From the NCBI RefSeq assembly GCF_900101045.1, contig NZ_FNFN01000008.1, positions 229,099-293,098 of the forward strand: DNA of 64,000 nucleotides, given 5' to 3'. Below the pieces are notes generated by a model. It searched no databases. It was given only the letters and a program-made list of their open reading frames with translations, and was not told the DNA's origin. This stretch comes from Nocardioides sp. YR527 (lineage in GTDB: Bacteria; Actinomycetota; Actinomycetes; Propionibacteriales; Nocardioidaceae). Made by a program: the position numbers and the translations under genes. Positions 9,218-18,612 of this stretch are shown one piece after another. Position 1 is the stretch's first letter. Each line of letters starts with the position of its first letter.

Positions 9218-10870
9218 TCAGCGCAGCGCTTTGGCCACCCCGTGGCGCAAGGCGGTGTAGGCCGCCAGCTCGGTCTCGATCGGGTCGACGACGAGCTCGC
9301 GGGAGACGTCGGCGACCGCCGTACGCAGCCGCGCATCGGCCGCGCGCGCCCGTCGTCGAGCGGTGGTGATCACCAGCAGGTGACACACGGCCCACAGCAC
9401 CAGCCCGAGCCCGACACCCCCGAGGAAGAGGACGTACGGCAGCTCGACCCCGGCCACCGAGGGCGTCGCGTCGCCGAGCTGAGCGGCTCCGGAGAGAAGA
9501 AGCGCCACCGACCACACCAGCCCGACGGTGGCGAGGACGATGAGGAGCCACTGGAGCGCCTTGACCAGTCCGGTCCACAGCGGCAGCCGCTCGGCGTTGA
9601 GATCGACTCCGCCGACCGAGGCGTCGAGCCTGTCGGCGAGGTCGTCCATCCGCGAGACCGATGCCCGCCGGATCGCGTCGCGCCACGGCGAGGCGAGCCC
9701 GGCGCCGGCCTCGTCGGCCAGCTGGCGCACCTCGGTGTCGACCCGCGCCCGCTCGACGGCGGTGGTCTGCGGCAGCGAGGTCCGGGCGCGCCCGGCCAGC
9801 TGGGTCGCCTCCTCCCCGAGCGAGAGGTGCAGCCGCTTCAACGGATCGGGCCGAAGCCGGGAGACCCACGAGACCAGCGGCCAGCCGGTGGCCGCGCGGG
9901 CCCGGGTGCGTACGGACCGCTCGACCGCGTCCACCACGGTCGGCACCCCGGCGGCCTCGGAGATGGCGTCCTCGAGGGCCTCCACCCGGGGCTTGGCCAG
10001 GGAGCGCGGCTTGGCGTCGCCGGACGCCTTGGCGAGCTTCACGGCGGCGGTCTTGATGTCGGCCGAGAGCCGGGACTTGTTGGCCCGCTTCGCCGCGGCC
10101 CGCTGGGCGATCTCGGTCTTGAGCTGCGGGATCCCCCAGCCGAGCTTGGCCGAGACCGGGATCACCGGGACGTTGCGCAGCCCGTCCTGGTCGAGCAGGC
10201 GGCGTACGTCACCCAGCATCGACTCACGACGGTCCTCGGGAACCCGGTCGATGTGGTTGAGCACCACGACCATGATCTCGGAGTGGGTCCGGAGCGGCTG
10301 CAGATAGCGGTCGTGGATGGCCGCGTCGGCGTACTTCTGCGGGTCGAGCACCCACACCAGCATGTCGGCGAGCTCGACCAGCCGGTCGACCTCGAGATGG
10401 TGGGAGACCTCGGTGGAGTCGTGGTCGGGCAGGTCGAGCAGCACCACGCCGTCGAGCTCGTGCCCCTCACGGCGGGTGTCCAGCATCGAGTCGCGGGTGG
10501 TCTGGTGACGCTCGGGGATGCCCAGCCACTCGAGCAGCTCCTGAGCGCCCTCCGAACCCCACACGCAGGCGGTCGCCCAGGAGGTGGTCGGCCGTCGGAC
10601 ACCGACGGCGGAGAGCTCCAGCCCGGTCAGGGCGTTGAACGTGGACGACTTGCCCGACCCGGTCGCCCCCGCGACCCCGACGACCGTGTGGTCGGCGGAG
10701 AGCTTGAGGCGTCCCTGGGCCTTGTTGACCACGGTGCGCGCGTCCTCGACGAGTCCGTCGTCGAGGCGCCCCGTCGCCGCCACGGTCGCAGCGGTCAGTC
10801 CGTCCAGCCGATCACCGAGGTCTCCACCTCGGCTGACCAGGTTCTTTGCACCTTCGAGCAGGCCGCTCAA
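9218..10870 (-). CDS. Dynamin-like/YfjP-type membrane GTPase, second of pair (550 aa)
   Basis: A large GTPase with Walker A GATGSGKSS (68-76), G3 motif LDLPDHDS (about 145) and G4 NHID (about 208). A long helical region follows. Two membrane helices sit near the C-terminus (about 438-460 and 478-502), then a short helical tail. Bacterial dynamin-like proteins bind and remodel membranes. Streptomyces has a comparable adjacent pair (DynA/DynB) that stabilises FtsZ rings at sporulation septa; equivalence here is inference. It lies 42 bp downstream of the other GTPase and is probably in the same operon. Confidence 0.82.
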   Translation of the reverse strand: MSGLLEGAKNLVSRGGDLGDRLDGLTAATVAATGRLDDGLVEDARTVVNKAQGRLKLSADHTVVGVAGATGSGKSSTFNALTGLELSAVGVRRPTTSWATACVWGSEGAQELLEWLGIPERHQTTRDSMLDTRREGHELDGVVLLDLPDHDSTEVSHHLEVDRLVELADMLVWVLDPQKYADAAIHDRYLQPLRTHSEIMVVVLNHIDRVPEDRRESMLGDVRRLLDQDGLRNVPVIPVSAKLGWGIPQLKTEIAQRAAAKRANKSRLSADIKTAAVKLAKASGDAKPRSLAKPRVEALEDAISEAAGVPTVVDAVERSVRTRARAATGWPLVSWVSRLRPDPLKRLHLSLGEEATQLAGRARTSLPQTTAVERARVDTEVRQLADEAGAGLASPWRDAIRRASVSRMDDLADRLDASVGGVDLNAERLPLWTGLVKALQWLLIVLATVGLVWSVALLLSGAAQLGDATPSVAGVELPYVLFLGGVGLGLVLWAVCHLLVITTARRRARAADARLRTAVADVSRELVVDPIETELAAYTALRHGVAKALR

Positions 10871-10912
10871 TGGTCCCCCTTACCTTCCTGAAAAAGCTCA
10901 GTCTGACAAGTC

Positions 10913-12778
10913 TCAGCCATCGCCGCGCTGGCTGGCGAAACGAGCGTCGCCGACCTTCCGCGCAGCGTGCCGCAGTCGCTCCGGTGCACCATGGTCGATC
11001 TGCAGCGCGTCGACCTGACCCGTGTAGCGCGCACGCTCCTCGTCGACGAGACCCACGATGCGTACCTCCAGCGCCTTGCGCGCCCTGGACGCGAGCCCAC
11101 GCACGGCCTGGTCGCCGAAGACCGCCTCCAGCAGCTTCTGGCCGAGCAGGAGCGTGCCGCCGGCGATGCCCACCTCGGCACCGACGAGCGCTCCGCCGGT
11201 CGAGGCGAAGACGACCACCATCAGCGCGACGCCGAGGCCGTTGACCCCGTAGGAGAGGAACTTCGCGGTCGTACGTTTGTCCTGACCCTCGCTACGCACC
11301 ATGTCGAGCACGTCCTGCTGCCAGTCACGCACCGCACGCTCGGCCTTGGGCCGCAGCGCACGCGAGGCTCGGCCGAGGTCGGCGGGGCCGACTGCGAGCA
11401 GCCCGCGGCCGGCGGGACTCATCTGCCAGGCCGCCTCCGCCCTCTCGGCAGCCGCCTCGCACTGCTCGAGGATCAGCATCTCCAGGCCGCCCTGCACGGC
11501 CGCGGTCACCCGTTCGGCCTGCTGCGGCTTGCCGCGGACCGCGCCGAGGATCCGGTCGCGCAGCGCTCCGACCCGGGTCTCGAGCGCCTTGAGGATCTCC
11601 CCGCTCCCGACGAACTCCTGCCAGCGCGCGAGCACCTCGCCACGCAGCAGCGTCCCGTCGGCGGTCGCCGCCATGATCGACTTGAGCGCCTCGTCGTAGG
11701 CCATGTCCGCATCGGTACGCAGCCGCTGCGCGGCCTCTCCCTGACCGTCCGCGGTGTCGGCGATCGGGTGGACCTCCAGGGTCAGCGCCCGCACCGCACC
11801 GTCGAGGGTCTGGGTGACGACCTGGTGTCGCGCGGTGGCGTCATCGGCGAGCATGTCGAGCCAGGCACGCACCTCGGCGACATGCTCGGCCGGCAGCAGC
11901 CCGTGCTCGGAGACCTCACCCTCGTGGACGATGAAGAGCGGTGAGTCCTTGAGCCCGCGCGAGGCGAGCATCCGGGCCAGGTGGCCGGCGACGGTCTGGA
12001 CCGCCTCGGTCGGAGTGCGGTCGAGCACCACCGCGACCGCGGTGGAGCGGTTGGCGGCGAGCTGGAGGAACTCCCACGGCACCTGGTCGGCGTAGCGCGC
12101 GGCCGAGGTGACGAAGACCCACAGGTCGGCCGCGGCGAGCAGCTCGGCCGCGAGCACCCGGTTGGCCTCTTCGACCGAGTCGACGTCGGGTGCGTCCAGG
12201 ATCGCCAGGCCGGGGTGGAGCCGGTCGCTGGCGACCAGCTGCAGCGCACCGGGGTCGTTGGTGGGGTGGTTGACCCGCTCCAGCTCGGGAAGCAGGCGGT
12301 CCTGGCCGAACCAACGGCCGTCTTCGGGGTTGTGCACCAGCACCGGAGAGCGGGTCGTCGGCCGCAACAGGCCCGGCGTGGTCACCTTGGTGCCGACCAG
12401 CGAGTTCACCAGCGTCGACTTGCCGGCGCCCGTGGAGCCGCCGACGACCGCGAGGAGCGGCGCGTCGATGGTCATCATCCGCGGGATGACGTAGTCCTCG
12501 AGCTGCTCGACCATGTTCTGCCTGGCCGCCCGCTGCTCGTCGGTGCCGGGCAGGTCCAGCGGCAGGGTCACCTCGGTGAGCGCCTGGTGGAGCTGGATGA
12601 GCGAGGTCACCATCCGGTTGCTCTCGCCGCCGGACGCCTCGATCTCGGCCCGAACGGCCTCGAACTCGGTGGTCGGCTTCTCCGCGAGCATCCCCGCCGT
12701 CAGCGCCTCGTAGGCCGGCGGCGGGGTCCCCGGCGCCGGCTCAGGTGCGGTGTCGTCGTCTCTGTGTTCTTCACTCAT
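10913..12778 (-). CDS. Dynamin-like GTPase, first of pair (621 aa)
   Basis: Walker A is GGSTGAGKST (113-122), a threonine-containing switch follows in LLRPTTRSPVLV, G3 is LDAPDVDSVEE, and G4 may be LDRT. The first 100 residues are acidic and helical. A hydrophobic pair of segments near residues 510-560 (GLGVALMVVVFASTGGALVG) could insert into the membrane. The ATG at 12778 overlaps the stop of the PrsW-like gene (ATGA), so the two are translationally coupled. The partner GTPase follows at once. The arrangement suggests a heteromeric membrane-remodelling machine, probably at the division site (inference). Confidence 0.82.
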   Translation of the reverse strand: MSEEHRDDDTAPEPAPGTPPPAYEALTAGMLAEKPTTEFEAVRAEIEASGGESNRMVTSLIQLHQALTEVTLPLDLPGTDEQRAARQNMVEQLEDYVIPRMMTIDAPLLAVVGGSTGAGKSTLVNSLVGTKVTTPGLLRPTTRSPVLVHNPEDGRWFGQDRLLPELERVNHPTNDPGALQLVASDRLHPGLAILDAPDVDSVEEANRVLAAELLAAADLWVFVTSAARYADQVPWEFLQLAANRSTAVAVVLDRTPTEAVQTVAGHLARMLASRGLKDSPLFIVHEGEVSEHGLLPAEHVAEVRAWLDMLADDATARHQVVTQTLDGAVRALTLEVHPIADTADGQGEAAQRLRTDADMAYDEALKSIMAATADGTLLRGEVLARWQEFVGSGEILKALETRVGALRDRILGAVRGKPQQAERVTAAVQGGLEMLILEQCEAAAERAEAAWQMSPAGRGLLAVGPADLGRASRALRPKAERAVRDWQQDVLDMVRSEGQDKRTTAKFLSYGVNGLGVALMVVVFASTGGALVGAEVGIAGGTLLLGQKLLEAVFGDQAVRGLASRARKALEVRIVGLVDEERARYTGQVDALQIDHGAPERLRHAARKVGDARFASQRGDG

Positions 12779-13941
12779 CCGGTCATCACCTTCCCGCTCG
12801 GGAACGCGATGTGTGGACGTACCTCACTGATGCGGTCAACGTATGCCCTCCCCCGGGCGGCGAAGTCTGGCGGCGGGTTGCCGCGCAGGAATCGCCAGTG
12901 CAAGTATCCGAGCTCGATGGCAGCCTGCTGGTATTCACGCATGGCCGCAACCCCCTGAGCCCCTCCGTGGGTCGAGGCGAACTTCCGCGCCTGTTCCCGG
13001 CGACGCAGATCGACCACCCAGCCGACGTCGGTGTAGGGAATCAGCCCGCGTTGGGCGGCGTCGGTCAGCGACCGGGTCAGCACGATCCGCTCGGACTTTC
13101 GCCGCCACACCGCGAAGACCACCATCGAGACGAACGCGGGCACCATCACCACGACGTACGCCAGCAGGAAACCGGCCCCGTCATAGAGCAGTGTCGAACC
13201 GTTCCAGGTGCCGTGGGCGAGCACGGCGATGCCGAAGCCCAGCAGGGGCGCCACGACCTTCAGCCAGCGCTTGCGCGTCACCACGGCGATGCCGATGCCG
13301 ATGCCGGTGAAGGCGGTGAAGAGCGGGTGAGCGAAGGGGCTGAACAGGCAGCGCATCACGAAGACGGCGGTGAACTCCCCGATGTGTCCCGAGGAGCTGT
13401 CGCCCATGCCGGGCGTGCCGTTGTAGGTGCCGCCCAGGTAGAGGATGTTCTCGGTGAAGGCGAAGCCGATGCCGACCATGCCGGCGTAGACGATCCCGTC
13501 GAGCACCCCGTCGAGGAGGTGGCGGCGCCAGACCAGCAGCACGAAGAGGAACAGCCCCTTGGCCGCCTCCTCGGTGACCGGAGCCACGATCGCGAGCTGG
13601 GTCGGCTGGCTCCACCCGGCGAGCAGCGCCCCGACGCTCTGCACGATCAGCGCGGCCGCGACCGCGACGAAGGCGCCCCACCCCAGGCCGAGCGCGAGCA
13701 GCGACTTCGGCTCGGGCTCGTAGCGGTCCAGCCACAGGAAGGCGTAGACCAGCGGCACCACCGGGATGGCTGCGAAGAGCACTCCCAGGATCGCGCCGGT
13801 AGGAGCAAGATGGTCATCGACGACGCTGGTGCTCAGCAGCACGATGCCGAGCACCGGCAACGAGGTCAGCACGACAAGCACGCCCACCACGATGGTGAAC
13901 GTGCGGTTGCCTCTTGTCGGATCCTTCGGGATCGCCCCCAT
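12775..13941 (-). CDS. PrsW family intramembrane metalloprotease (388 aa)
   Basis: About eight or nine membrane helices carry the expected motifs: VTEEAAKGLFLF (EExxK), FAFTENILYL (ExxxN), HPLFTAFTG and HGTWNGS. These supply metal-binding histidines and catalytic glutamates of the PrsW/CPBP-type membrane proteases. In Bacillus, PrsW cleaves an anti-sigma factor; the substrate here is unknown. The ATG at 13941 starts a natural basic N-terminus followed by the first helix. The frame is open further upstream into the divergent gene. It is the first gene of the PrsW-GTPase-GTPase operon. About 125 bp separate it from the divergent aminopeptidase. Confidence 0.87.
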   Translation of the reverse strand: MGAIPKDPTRGNRTFTIVVGVLVVLTSLPVLGIVLLSTSVVDDHLAPTGAILGVLFAAIPVVPLVYAFLWLDRYEPEPKSLLALGLGWGAFVAVAAALIVQSVGALLAGWSQPTQLAIVAPVTEEAAKGLFLFVLLVWRRHLLDGVLDGIVYAGMVGIGFAFTENILYLGGTYNGTPGMGDSSSGHIGEFTAVFVMRCLFSPFAHPLFTAFTGIGIGIAVVTRKRWLKVVAPLLGFGIAVLAHGTWNGSTLLYDGAGFLLAYVVVMVPAFVSMVVFAVWRRKSERIVLTRSLTDAAQRGLIPYTDVGWVVDLRRREQARKFASTHGGAQGVAAMREYQQAAIELGYLHWRFLRGNPPPDFAARGRAYVDRISEVRPHIAFPSGKVMTG

Positions 13942-14065
13942 GCGCGCCAGACTATCGGGCGTGCGGACCGCACGCGCGACCCGACACCGGTCGAGACGTT
14001 CTCGCCACCCGCCTGGCCTGGGAACTCGCGAGCGTTGCCGATCCGGCGCGGCGTACGATTCCGGT

Positions 14066-15490
14066 ATGACGGACAACGGCGCCCCCACTCCTGCAGACGA
14101 CCACACCGAGAGCCACGACCAGACGGTTCCGGAGGCATGGTCCAAGTTCATGAGAGAGGGCTGGGACGACCGCGAGGTCGAGGTTCCCGAGCATCCGATC
14201 ACCCCGTGGGCGGCCGCCCGCAGGGAGCGCCTCTCGGGCATCTTCCCGGGTGAGCGCCTGGTCGTCCCGGCCGGCACCTACAAGGTCCGCGCCAACGACA
14301 CCGACTACCGCTTCCGCGCCGACACCGCGCACGTGCACCTGACCGGCAACCAGACCTCCGACGCCGTCGTCGTGATCGAGCCCGACGGCACCTCGGTCCT
14401 GTACGCCCGCCCGCGCAGCGGTCGCGACACCGACGAGTTCTTCCGCGACCGTCAGTACGGCGCCCTCTGGGCCGGTGCGCGTCCCTCTGCCCGCGAGCTC
14501 TCCGACTCCCTGGGCATCGAGGTACGCCACGTCGACCAGCTCGAGTCCGACCTCTCCGGCAACACTCCGACCCGCGTCCTGCGCGGCGTCTCGGCCGACG
14601 TCGACAAGCTGGTCGTCCCGGCCGAGGCCGCCCGCGACGAGGAGTTCGCCAAGGCGCTCTCCGAGCTGCGCCTGATCAAGGACGAGTGGGAGCTCGGCGA
14701 GCTCAAGGAGGCCTGCGACATCACCGTGCGCGGCTTCACCGACGCGGTGCGCGAGTGGGACCAGGTCCTCAAGCACGGCGAGCGCTGGATCGAGGGCACC
14801 TTCTTCCGCCGCGCCCGCGCTGAGGGCAACGACCTCGGCTACGACTCGATCGTCGGCGGCGGGTCCCACGCCACCACGCTGCACTGGATCGACAACGACG
14901 GTCCGATCGTCCCCGGTGAGCTGGTGCTGCTCGACATGGGCGTCGAGGGCCACAACCTCTACACCGCCGACATCACCCGCACCCTCCCCATCTCCGGGAA
15001 GTTCACGCCGCTCCAGCGCAACCTCTACGAGCTCGTCTACAAGGCCCAGCAGGCCGGCATCGAGGCGATCCGCCCGGGCGTCACCTTCCGAGCCGGGCAC
15101 TTCGCCGCCATGGAGATCCTCGCGCACGGCCTGGACGACCTGGGGCTGCTCCCCGTCTCGGTCGACGAGGCACTCTCCGAGGACAACAAAACGTACTCCC
15201 GCTGGACCCTCCACGGCGTCTCCCACATGCTCGGCCTCGACGTCCACGACTGCGCCTCCGCGTCGAAGGAGACCTACATCGAGGGACCGCTGCAGGAGGG
15301 CATGGTGCTCACCGTCGAGCCGGGCCTCTACTTCCAGAAGGAGGACAAGCTCGTCCCCGAGGAGCTGCGCGGCATCGGCATCCGCATCGAGGACGACATC
15401 GTCGTCACCAAGGACGGCTCCGTGAACCTCTCCGCCGGCCTGCCGCGTACGGCCGACGACGTCGAAGCGTGGATGGGTCAGCATCTGTGA
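14066..15490 (+). CDS. pepP: Xaa-Pro aminopeptidase, M24B (474 aa)
   Basis: An N-terminal creatinase-like domain (about 30-200) precedes a pita-bread M24 domain. The metal ligands are visible: the two aspartates in LLDMGVEGHNLYTADITRT, the histidine in HGVSHMLGLDVHD, and the glutamates in TVEPGLYF and RIEDDIVVT. The enzyme removes an N-terminal residue preceding proline, using two divalent metals, in the cytoplasm. The ATG at 14066 is the first sensible start; the frame extends upstream without homologous character. The length (474) fits actinobacterial PepP. It is followed by three stacked hairpins. Confidence 0.92.
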   Translation: MTDNGAPTPADDHTESHDQTVPEAWSKFMREGWDDREVEVPEHPITPWAAARRERLSGIFPGERLVVPAGTYKVRANDTDYRFRADTAHVHLTGNQTSDAVVVIEPDGTSVLYARPRSGRDTDEFFRDRQYGALWAGARPSARELSDSLGIEVRHVDQLESDLSGNTPTRVLRGVSADVDKLVVPAEAARDEEFAKALSELRLIKDEWELGELKEACDITVRGFTDAVREWDQVLKHGERWIEGTFFRRARAEGNDLGYDSIVGGGSHATTLHWIDNDGPIVPGELVLLDMGVEGHNLYTADITRTLPISGKFTPLQRNLYELVYKAQQAGIEAIRPGVTFRAGHFAAMEILAHGLDDLGLLPVSVDEALSEDNKTYSRWTLHGVSHMLGLDVHDCASASKETYIEGPLQEGMVLTVEPGLYFQKEDKLVPEELRGIGIRIEDDIVVTKDGSVNLSAGLPRTADDVEAWMGQHL

Positions 15491-15498
15491 GCTGAATG

Positions 15499-15587
15499 CT
15501 GACCGAGATGACTCGGTCAGGTCGCGCTTCCTTCGTGGACTTCCACGAGGGAAGCGGTTGCTGACCGAGGTGCCTCGGTCAGCAACC
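15499..15587. repeat. Three consecutive hairpins, the last covering the next gene's start
   Basis: Stem 1: CTGACCGAG (15499-15507) with CTCGGTCAG (15512-15520). Stem 2: CGCTTCCTTCGTGG (15525-15538) with 15543-15556, with one wobble pair. Stem 3: GGTTGCTGACCGAGG (15556-15570) with CCTCGGTCAGCAACC (15573-15587), perfect. Stems 1 and 3 share the same 22-nt core with compensating changes, so their arms could also pair with each other. The first two may terminate the aminopeptidase transcript. The third buries both candidate start codons of the amidase. Confidence 0.75.
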
Positions 15588-16388
15588 GCCGTGGCCGGCT
15601 GCCTCGCCCTGGCCGCGACCCTGACCGCCTGCAGCCCAGGAAGTACGCCACGGCAGCAGCCCGCCGCCTCGTCAGCCACAGCGTCCGCGTCCCCTTCCCC
15701 GTCCACCTCCGCGTCGGGTGGAGCCGACGACATCTTCAAGGGAGCCGTGGTCGGGATCGACCCGGGCCACAACGGCGGCAACGCGAGCGCACCCGAGGTG
15801 ATCAACGAGCCGGTGTGGAACGGTCGGTCGCAGAGCCCGTGCAACACGACGGGCACCGCGACGAACGACGGCTATCCGGAGACCGACTTCACCTGGGCCG
15901 TGGCCCAGAAGCTCGCGGCCGATCTGCGCGAGGCCGGGGCGAAGGTGGTCATGACCCGCGGCAGCAACGAAGGGGTCGGGCCGTGCATCGACGAGCGCGC
16001 GAAGACCATCAACGACGCGAAGGCCGACGTCGCGATCGACATCCACGCCGACGGCGCGGCCGCGTCCGAGCGGGGCTACTCGCTGCTGATCCCGGTGCCC
16101 TCGGGCACCAACGACGAGGTCGTCGAGCCCTCGCGACGCTACGCCCGGATGCTCCGCACCGAGATGCGGAAGACCGGTATGCCGCTGGCCGACTACCTCG
16201 GTGAGGGCGGGTTCGTGGAGCGCGACGACCTGGCCGGCCTCAACCTGACCACGGTGCCGCAGGTGCTGCTCGAGACCGGCAACATGCGCAACACCGAGGA
16301 CGCGCGACTGCTGAAGTCCGACCGGTTCCAGGCGCGGACGGCCGCCGCCATCAAACGGGCGATGGCGGCGTACCTCCGCTCACGCTGA
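15558..16388 (+). CDS. N-acetylmuramoyl-L-alanine amidase lipoprotein (276 aa)
   Basis: A lipoprotein signal peptide ending LAATLTAC (cysteine about residue 25) is followed by a Ser/Ala/Pro linker and an Amidase_3 domain. Zinc ligands are in VVGIDPGHNGG (His) and DIHADGA (His), the catalytic glutamate is in LLETGNM, and the TDFTWAVAQKL glutamate/aspartate region is present. The enzyme cuts the amide bond between MurNAc and the stem peptide outside the membrane. The start is uncertain: TTG at 15558 (GAGGGAAG close upstream) or GTG at 15570. Both lie inside a perfect 15-bp hairpin. Confidence 0.85.
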   Translation: MLTEVPRSATAVAGCLALAATLTACSPGSTPRQQPAASSATASASPSPSTSASGGADDIFKGAVVGIDPGHNGGNASAPEVINEPVWNGRSQSPCNTTGTATNDGYPETDFTWAVAQKLAADLREAGAKVVMTRGSNEGVGPCIDERAKTINDAKADVAIDIHADGAAASERGYSLLIPVPSGTNDEVVEPSRRYARMLRTEMRKTGMPLADYLGEGGFVERDDLAGLNLTTVPQVLLETGNMRNTEDARLLKSDRFQARTAAAIKRAMAAYLRSR

Positions 16389-16395
16389 GCTCAAC

Positions 16396-18387
16396 TCAGA
16401 GCTTCGTCCACTCGACGGACTCGAAGCCGTACTCCTCCGCGATCGGCCCCCACGCCTTGGCGGCCGCCTTCTTCGGGTCATGGCTGGCCAGGCTGAGCGT
16501 GGTCGCCTTCTCCAGCTTCCCCTTACCGCCGACGCACTCGCCGTCGGCGTTGACCTTGCGCTTCTCGCCCCAGGCGGCGAAGGCCAGGTCGGCGTTCTGC
16601 GAGGTCATCCACGCAGACTCGAGGTTCTTGACGAGCTTGCGCGACCCCGGGAGGACGGCGGTGTCGATCTTGGCGACCTTCGCAGCCAGCTTCTCGCGGG
16701 ACGTCGCCGCGTCCTGGAAGGTCTGGATCGCCTCGTCGATGTTCTCGCACGCCTCGAGGTCGGCCTGAGCGGCACCGATCGCCGCCTTGTCCTTGGCGGA
16801 GGTCTTGATGAGGTCGTCGATCTTCTTGGCCTCGGCCGCGGCACCGCCCTCGGTCGTGGTGGCGCCCTGGGTGGTGCCGGTCTCGGCGTTGGCGTCGTCG
16901 TTGCTGTTGATCAGCCCGATGACGAAGGCGATGATCGCGACCACGACGGCCAGCGCGAGCACGATCAGGCCCCAGCGCTTCAGGTCGAGACCACCAGGTC
17001 CCTTGCCCTGACCGCCCTGACCGCCCTGGCCGCGCTGCGGCTCGTAGCGGGCGTCGTAGCCGTTCCCGTACGGGTCGTAACCCTGCGGCGCCATCGGCGG
17101 CGGCGCCGGGGTGGTGGGCCCACCGCCGACCGGCGGCTGCCCCACGAGGGTGGCGTCGGTGTAGCCGTTCTGGCCGTAAGGATCACCGTACGGCTGGCCG
17201 AACTCGTCCTGGGAGCGGTCCTGCGGCTGCCCGTAGGGCTGCTCGTACGCCTGGTCGTAGCCCTGGTCGGGCCCCTGGCCGTACGGCTGGTCATAGGGCT
17301 GGTCGTAGCCCTGCGACCACTGGGCCTGGTCCGGCTCGAGCTGCGGCGCGAGCGGGGCGTAGGCGGGGTCGCCGTACGCCGGGGCCTGCTCCGGCGCCGG
17401 GGCGTCGAACTGCGGCTGCGGCGGTGCGAACTGCTCGAACTCGTCACGCGGACGGGTGCCACCGGAGGCCTCTTCGTCGACGAGGTCGAACCGCGGGCTC
17501 ATCGCGACGCTGGTCTCGTCCGGACGGATCGGCTCGGGCTGGCGAGGCTCGACCGGCGGCATCGCCTCGTGGGTCGCCTCATAGGCATGCTCGTAGGCCT
17601 GCTCGAAGGTCGGCTCAGGGCCGGGACCGCCGAACTGCGGCGCGGGCTCGACGAAGGTCGGGTGCTCCGCACTCTGGTGGTACGCAGCGGCCGGACGCTC
17701 GGGCAGCGGAGGCGCAGCCATCGGCTCCGGGGTCTGCGGCAACTGCGGTTCCGGCATCTGCGGCGCAGGGGCAGGCGCGGGGGCGGGCGGCTCGGGGGCG
17801 CGCTCCTGCGCCGGCGGCCGGGTCGGGAGATCCGGGAGCGGCGCCGGCGCGGCCGCCGGTGCCTCGGGCTCAGGGTCCGGCTCCGGAATCGGAGCCGGGG
17901 TCGGCTCGGGCTCCTCCGCGGCGCGCTTGCGCTTGGGCAGGAAGAGCGACTGCGACTGGGAAGCGAGCTCCGGCTCGAACTTCGGCGTACGCGCCGCCAG
18001 CCCGAACAGGCCACCACCGTCGGAACCCGCCGGCGGCGGGGCCATGCCACCGCCGAAGGCAGGCTGCTCGCCGCTGGGCGAGGTCATGCTCAGCTGGGGC
18101 GCCATCGAGGCCCCCGGCGTACGCCTGACCTGCTCGAGCGGCAACGGCGCCGCCTCCGTGTCGGCCTCTGGCGCGGGGACAGGAGTCCCCTGCCCACGCC
18201 TCGGCAACGACAGACCACCCTGCTCAGGATCGGCACCCCGCTGCGGCAGACGCGGCGGTGCGACCGGCTCCGGTGCACCCTGCGACGGCGGCTGATGAGC
18301 GCTTCTGACGGGGGTCCCACAACCTGTGCAGAAGCGCATACCGGTGACGGCTGCACCGCACGAGGTGCACATGGACTCCATAGTCAT
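16396..18387 (-). CDS. Zinc-ribbon, low-complexity, single-pass membrane protein (663 aa)
   Basis: The N-terminus is a zinc ribbon (CTSCGAAVTGMRFCTGCG, four cysteines). A 450-residue region rich in Pro, Glu, Ala and Gln follows, including repeated PYGQ/QGYDQ-type units. One membrane helix (WGLIVLALAVVVAIIAFVIG) lies near residue 510, and an extracytoplasmic helical domain of about 130 residues carries two cysteines (LEACEN and GECVGGKG) that could form a disulphide. The ATG at 18387 has AAGG 8 bp upstream. The function is unknown; the layout suggests a cytoplasmic scaffold tied to an external sensor domain. It is convergent with the amidase (7 bp apart). Confidence 0.7.
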   Translation of the reverse strand: MTMESMCTSCGAAVTGMRFCTGCGTPVRSAHQPPSQGAPEPVAPPRLPQRGADPEQGGLSLPRRGQGTPVPAPEADTEAAPLPLEQVRRTPGASMAPQLSMTSPSGEQPAFGGGMAPPPAGSDGGGLFGLAARTPKFEPELASQSQSLFLPKRKRAAEEPEPTPAPIPEPDPEPEAPAAAPAPLPDLPTRPPAQERAPEPPAPAPAPAPQMPEPQLPQTPEPMAAPPLPERPAAAYHQSAEHPTFVEPAPQFGGPGPEPTFEQAYEHAYEATHEAMPPVEPRQPEPIRPDETSVAMSPRFDLVDEEASGGTRPRDEFEQFAPPQPQFDAPAPEQAPAYGDPAYAPLAPQLEPDQAQWSQGYDQPYDQPYGQGPDQGYDQAYEQPYGQPQDRSQDEFGQPYGDPYGQNGYTDATLVGQPPVGGGPTTPAPPPMAPQGYDPYGNGYDARYEPQRGQGGQGGQGKGPGGLDLKRWGLIVLALAVVVAIIAFVIGLINSNDDANAETGTTQGATTTEGGAAAEAKKIDDLIKTSAKDKAAIGAAQADLEACENIDEAIQTFQDAATSREKLAAKVAKIDTAVLPGSRKLVKNLESAWMTSQNADLAFAAWGEKRKVNADGECVGGKGKLEKATTLSLASHDPKKAAAKAWGPIAEEYGFESVEWTKL

Positions 18388-18612
18388 GTCCGGGGACCTT
18401 ACCGATGATCGCGTCCAGTCTCGAACCCTCGTGGTCCGCCAATCGGACACCCAGGTCGACAGTGTGGGGACAGTGCACCCAAATACCCCCCACACCTTGG
18501 TAACACTCCGGTCAGCGTTTCGGATTCCGATGCACACAGGGGATACGGGCACCGGTAAGATCGTGCGCGGCCTGCGTAAACCCCCTTCAGCGGGGTGCTC
18601 CCCACAGGCCAC

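Noticed and set aside
8554..9336. Longer start for the SSB gene at 9336
   Set aside because: The extra 89 residues are not SSB-like, and the ATG at 9069 has a good GGAG site.
12745..14253. Long plus-strand open frame antisense to the PrsW-like gene
   Set aside because: Its translation is full of repeated R, E, Q, H and D without domain character; it mirrors high-GC third-position bias of the true minus-strand gene.
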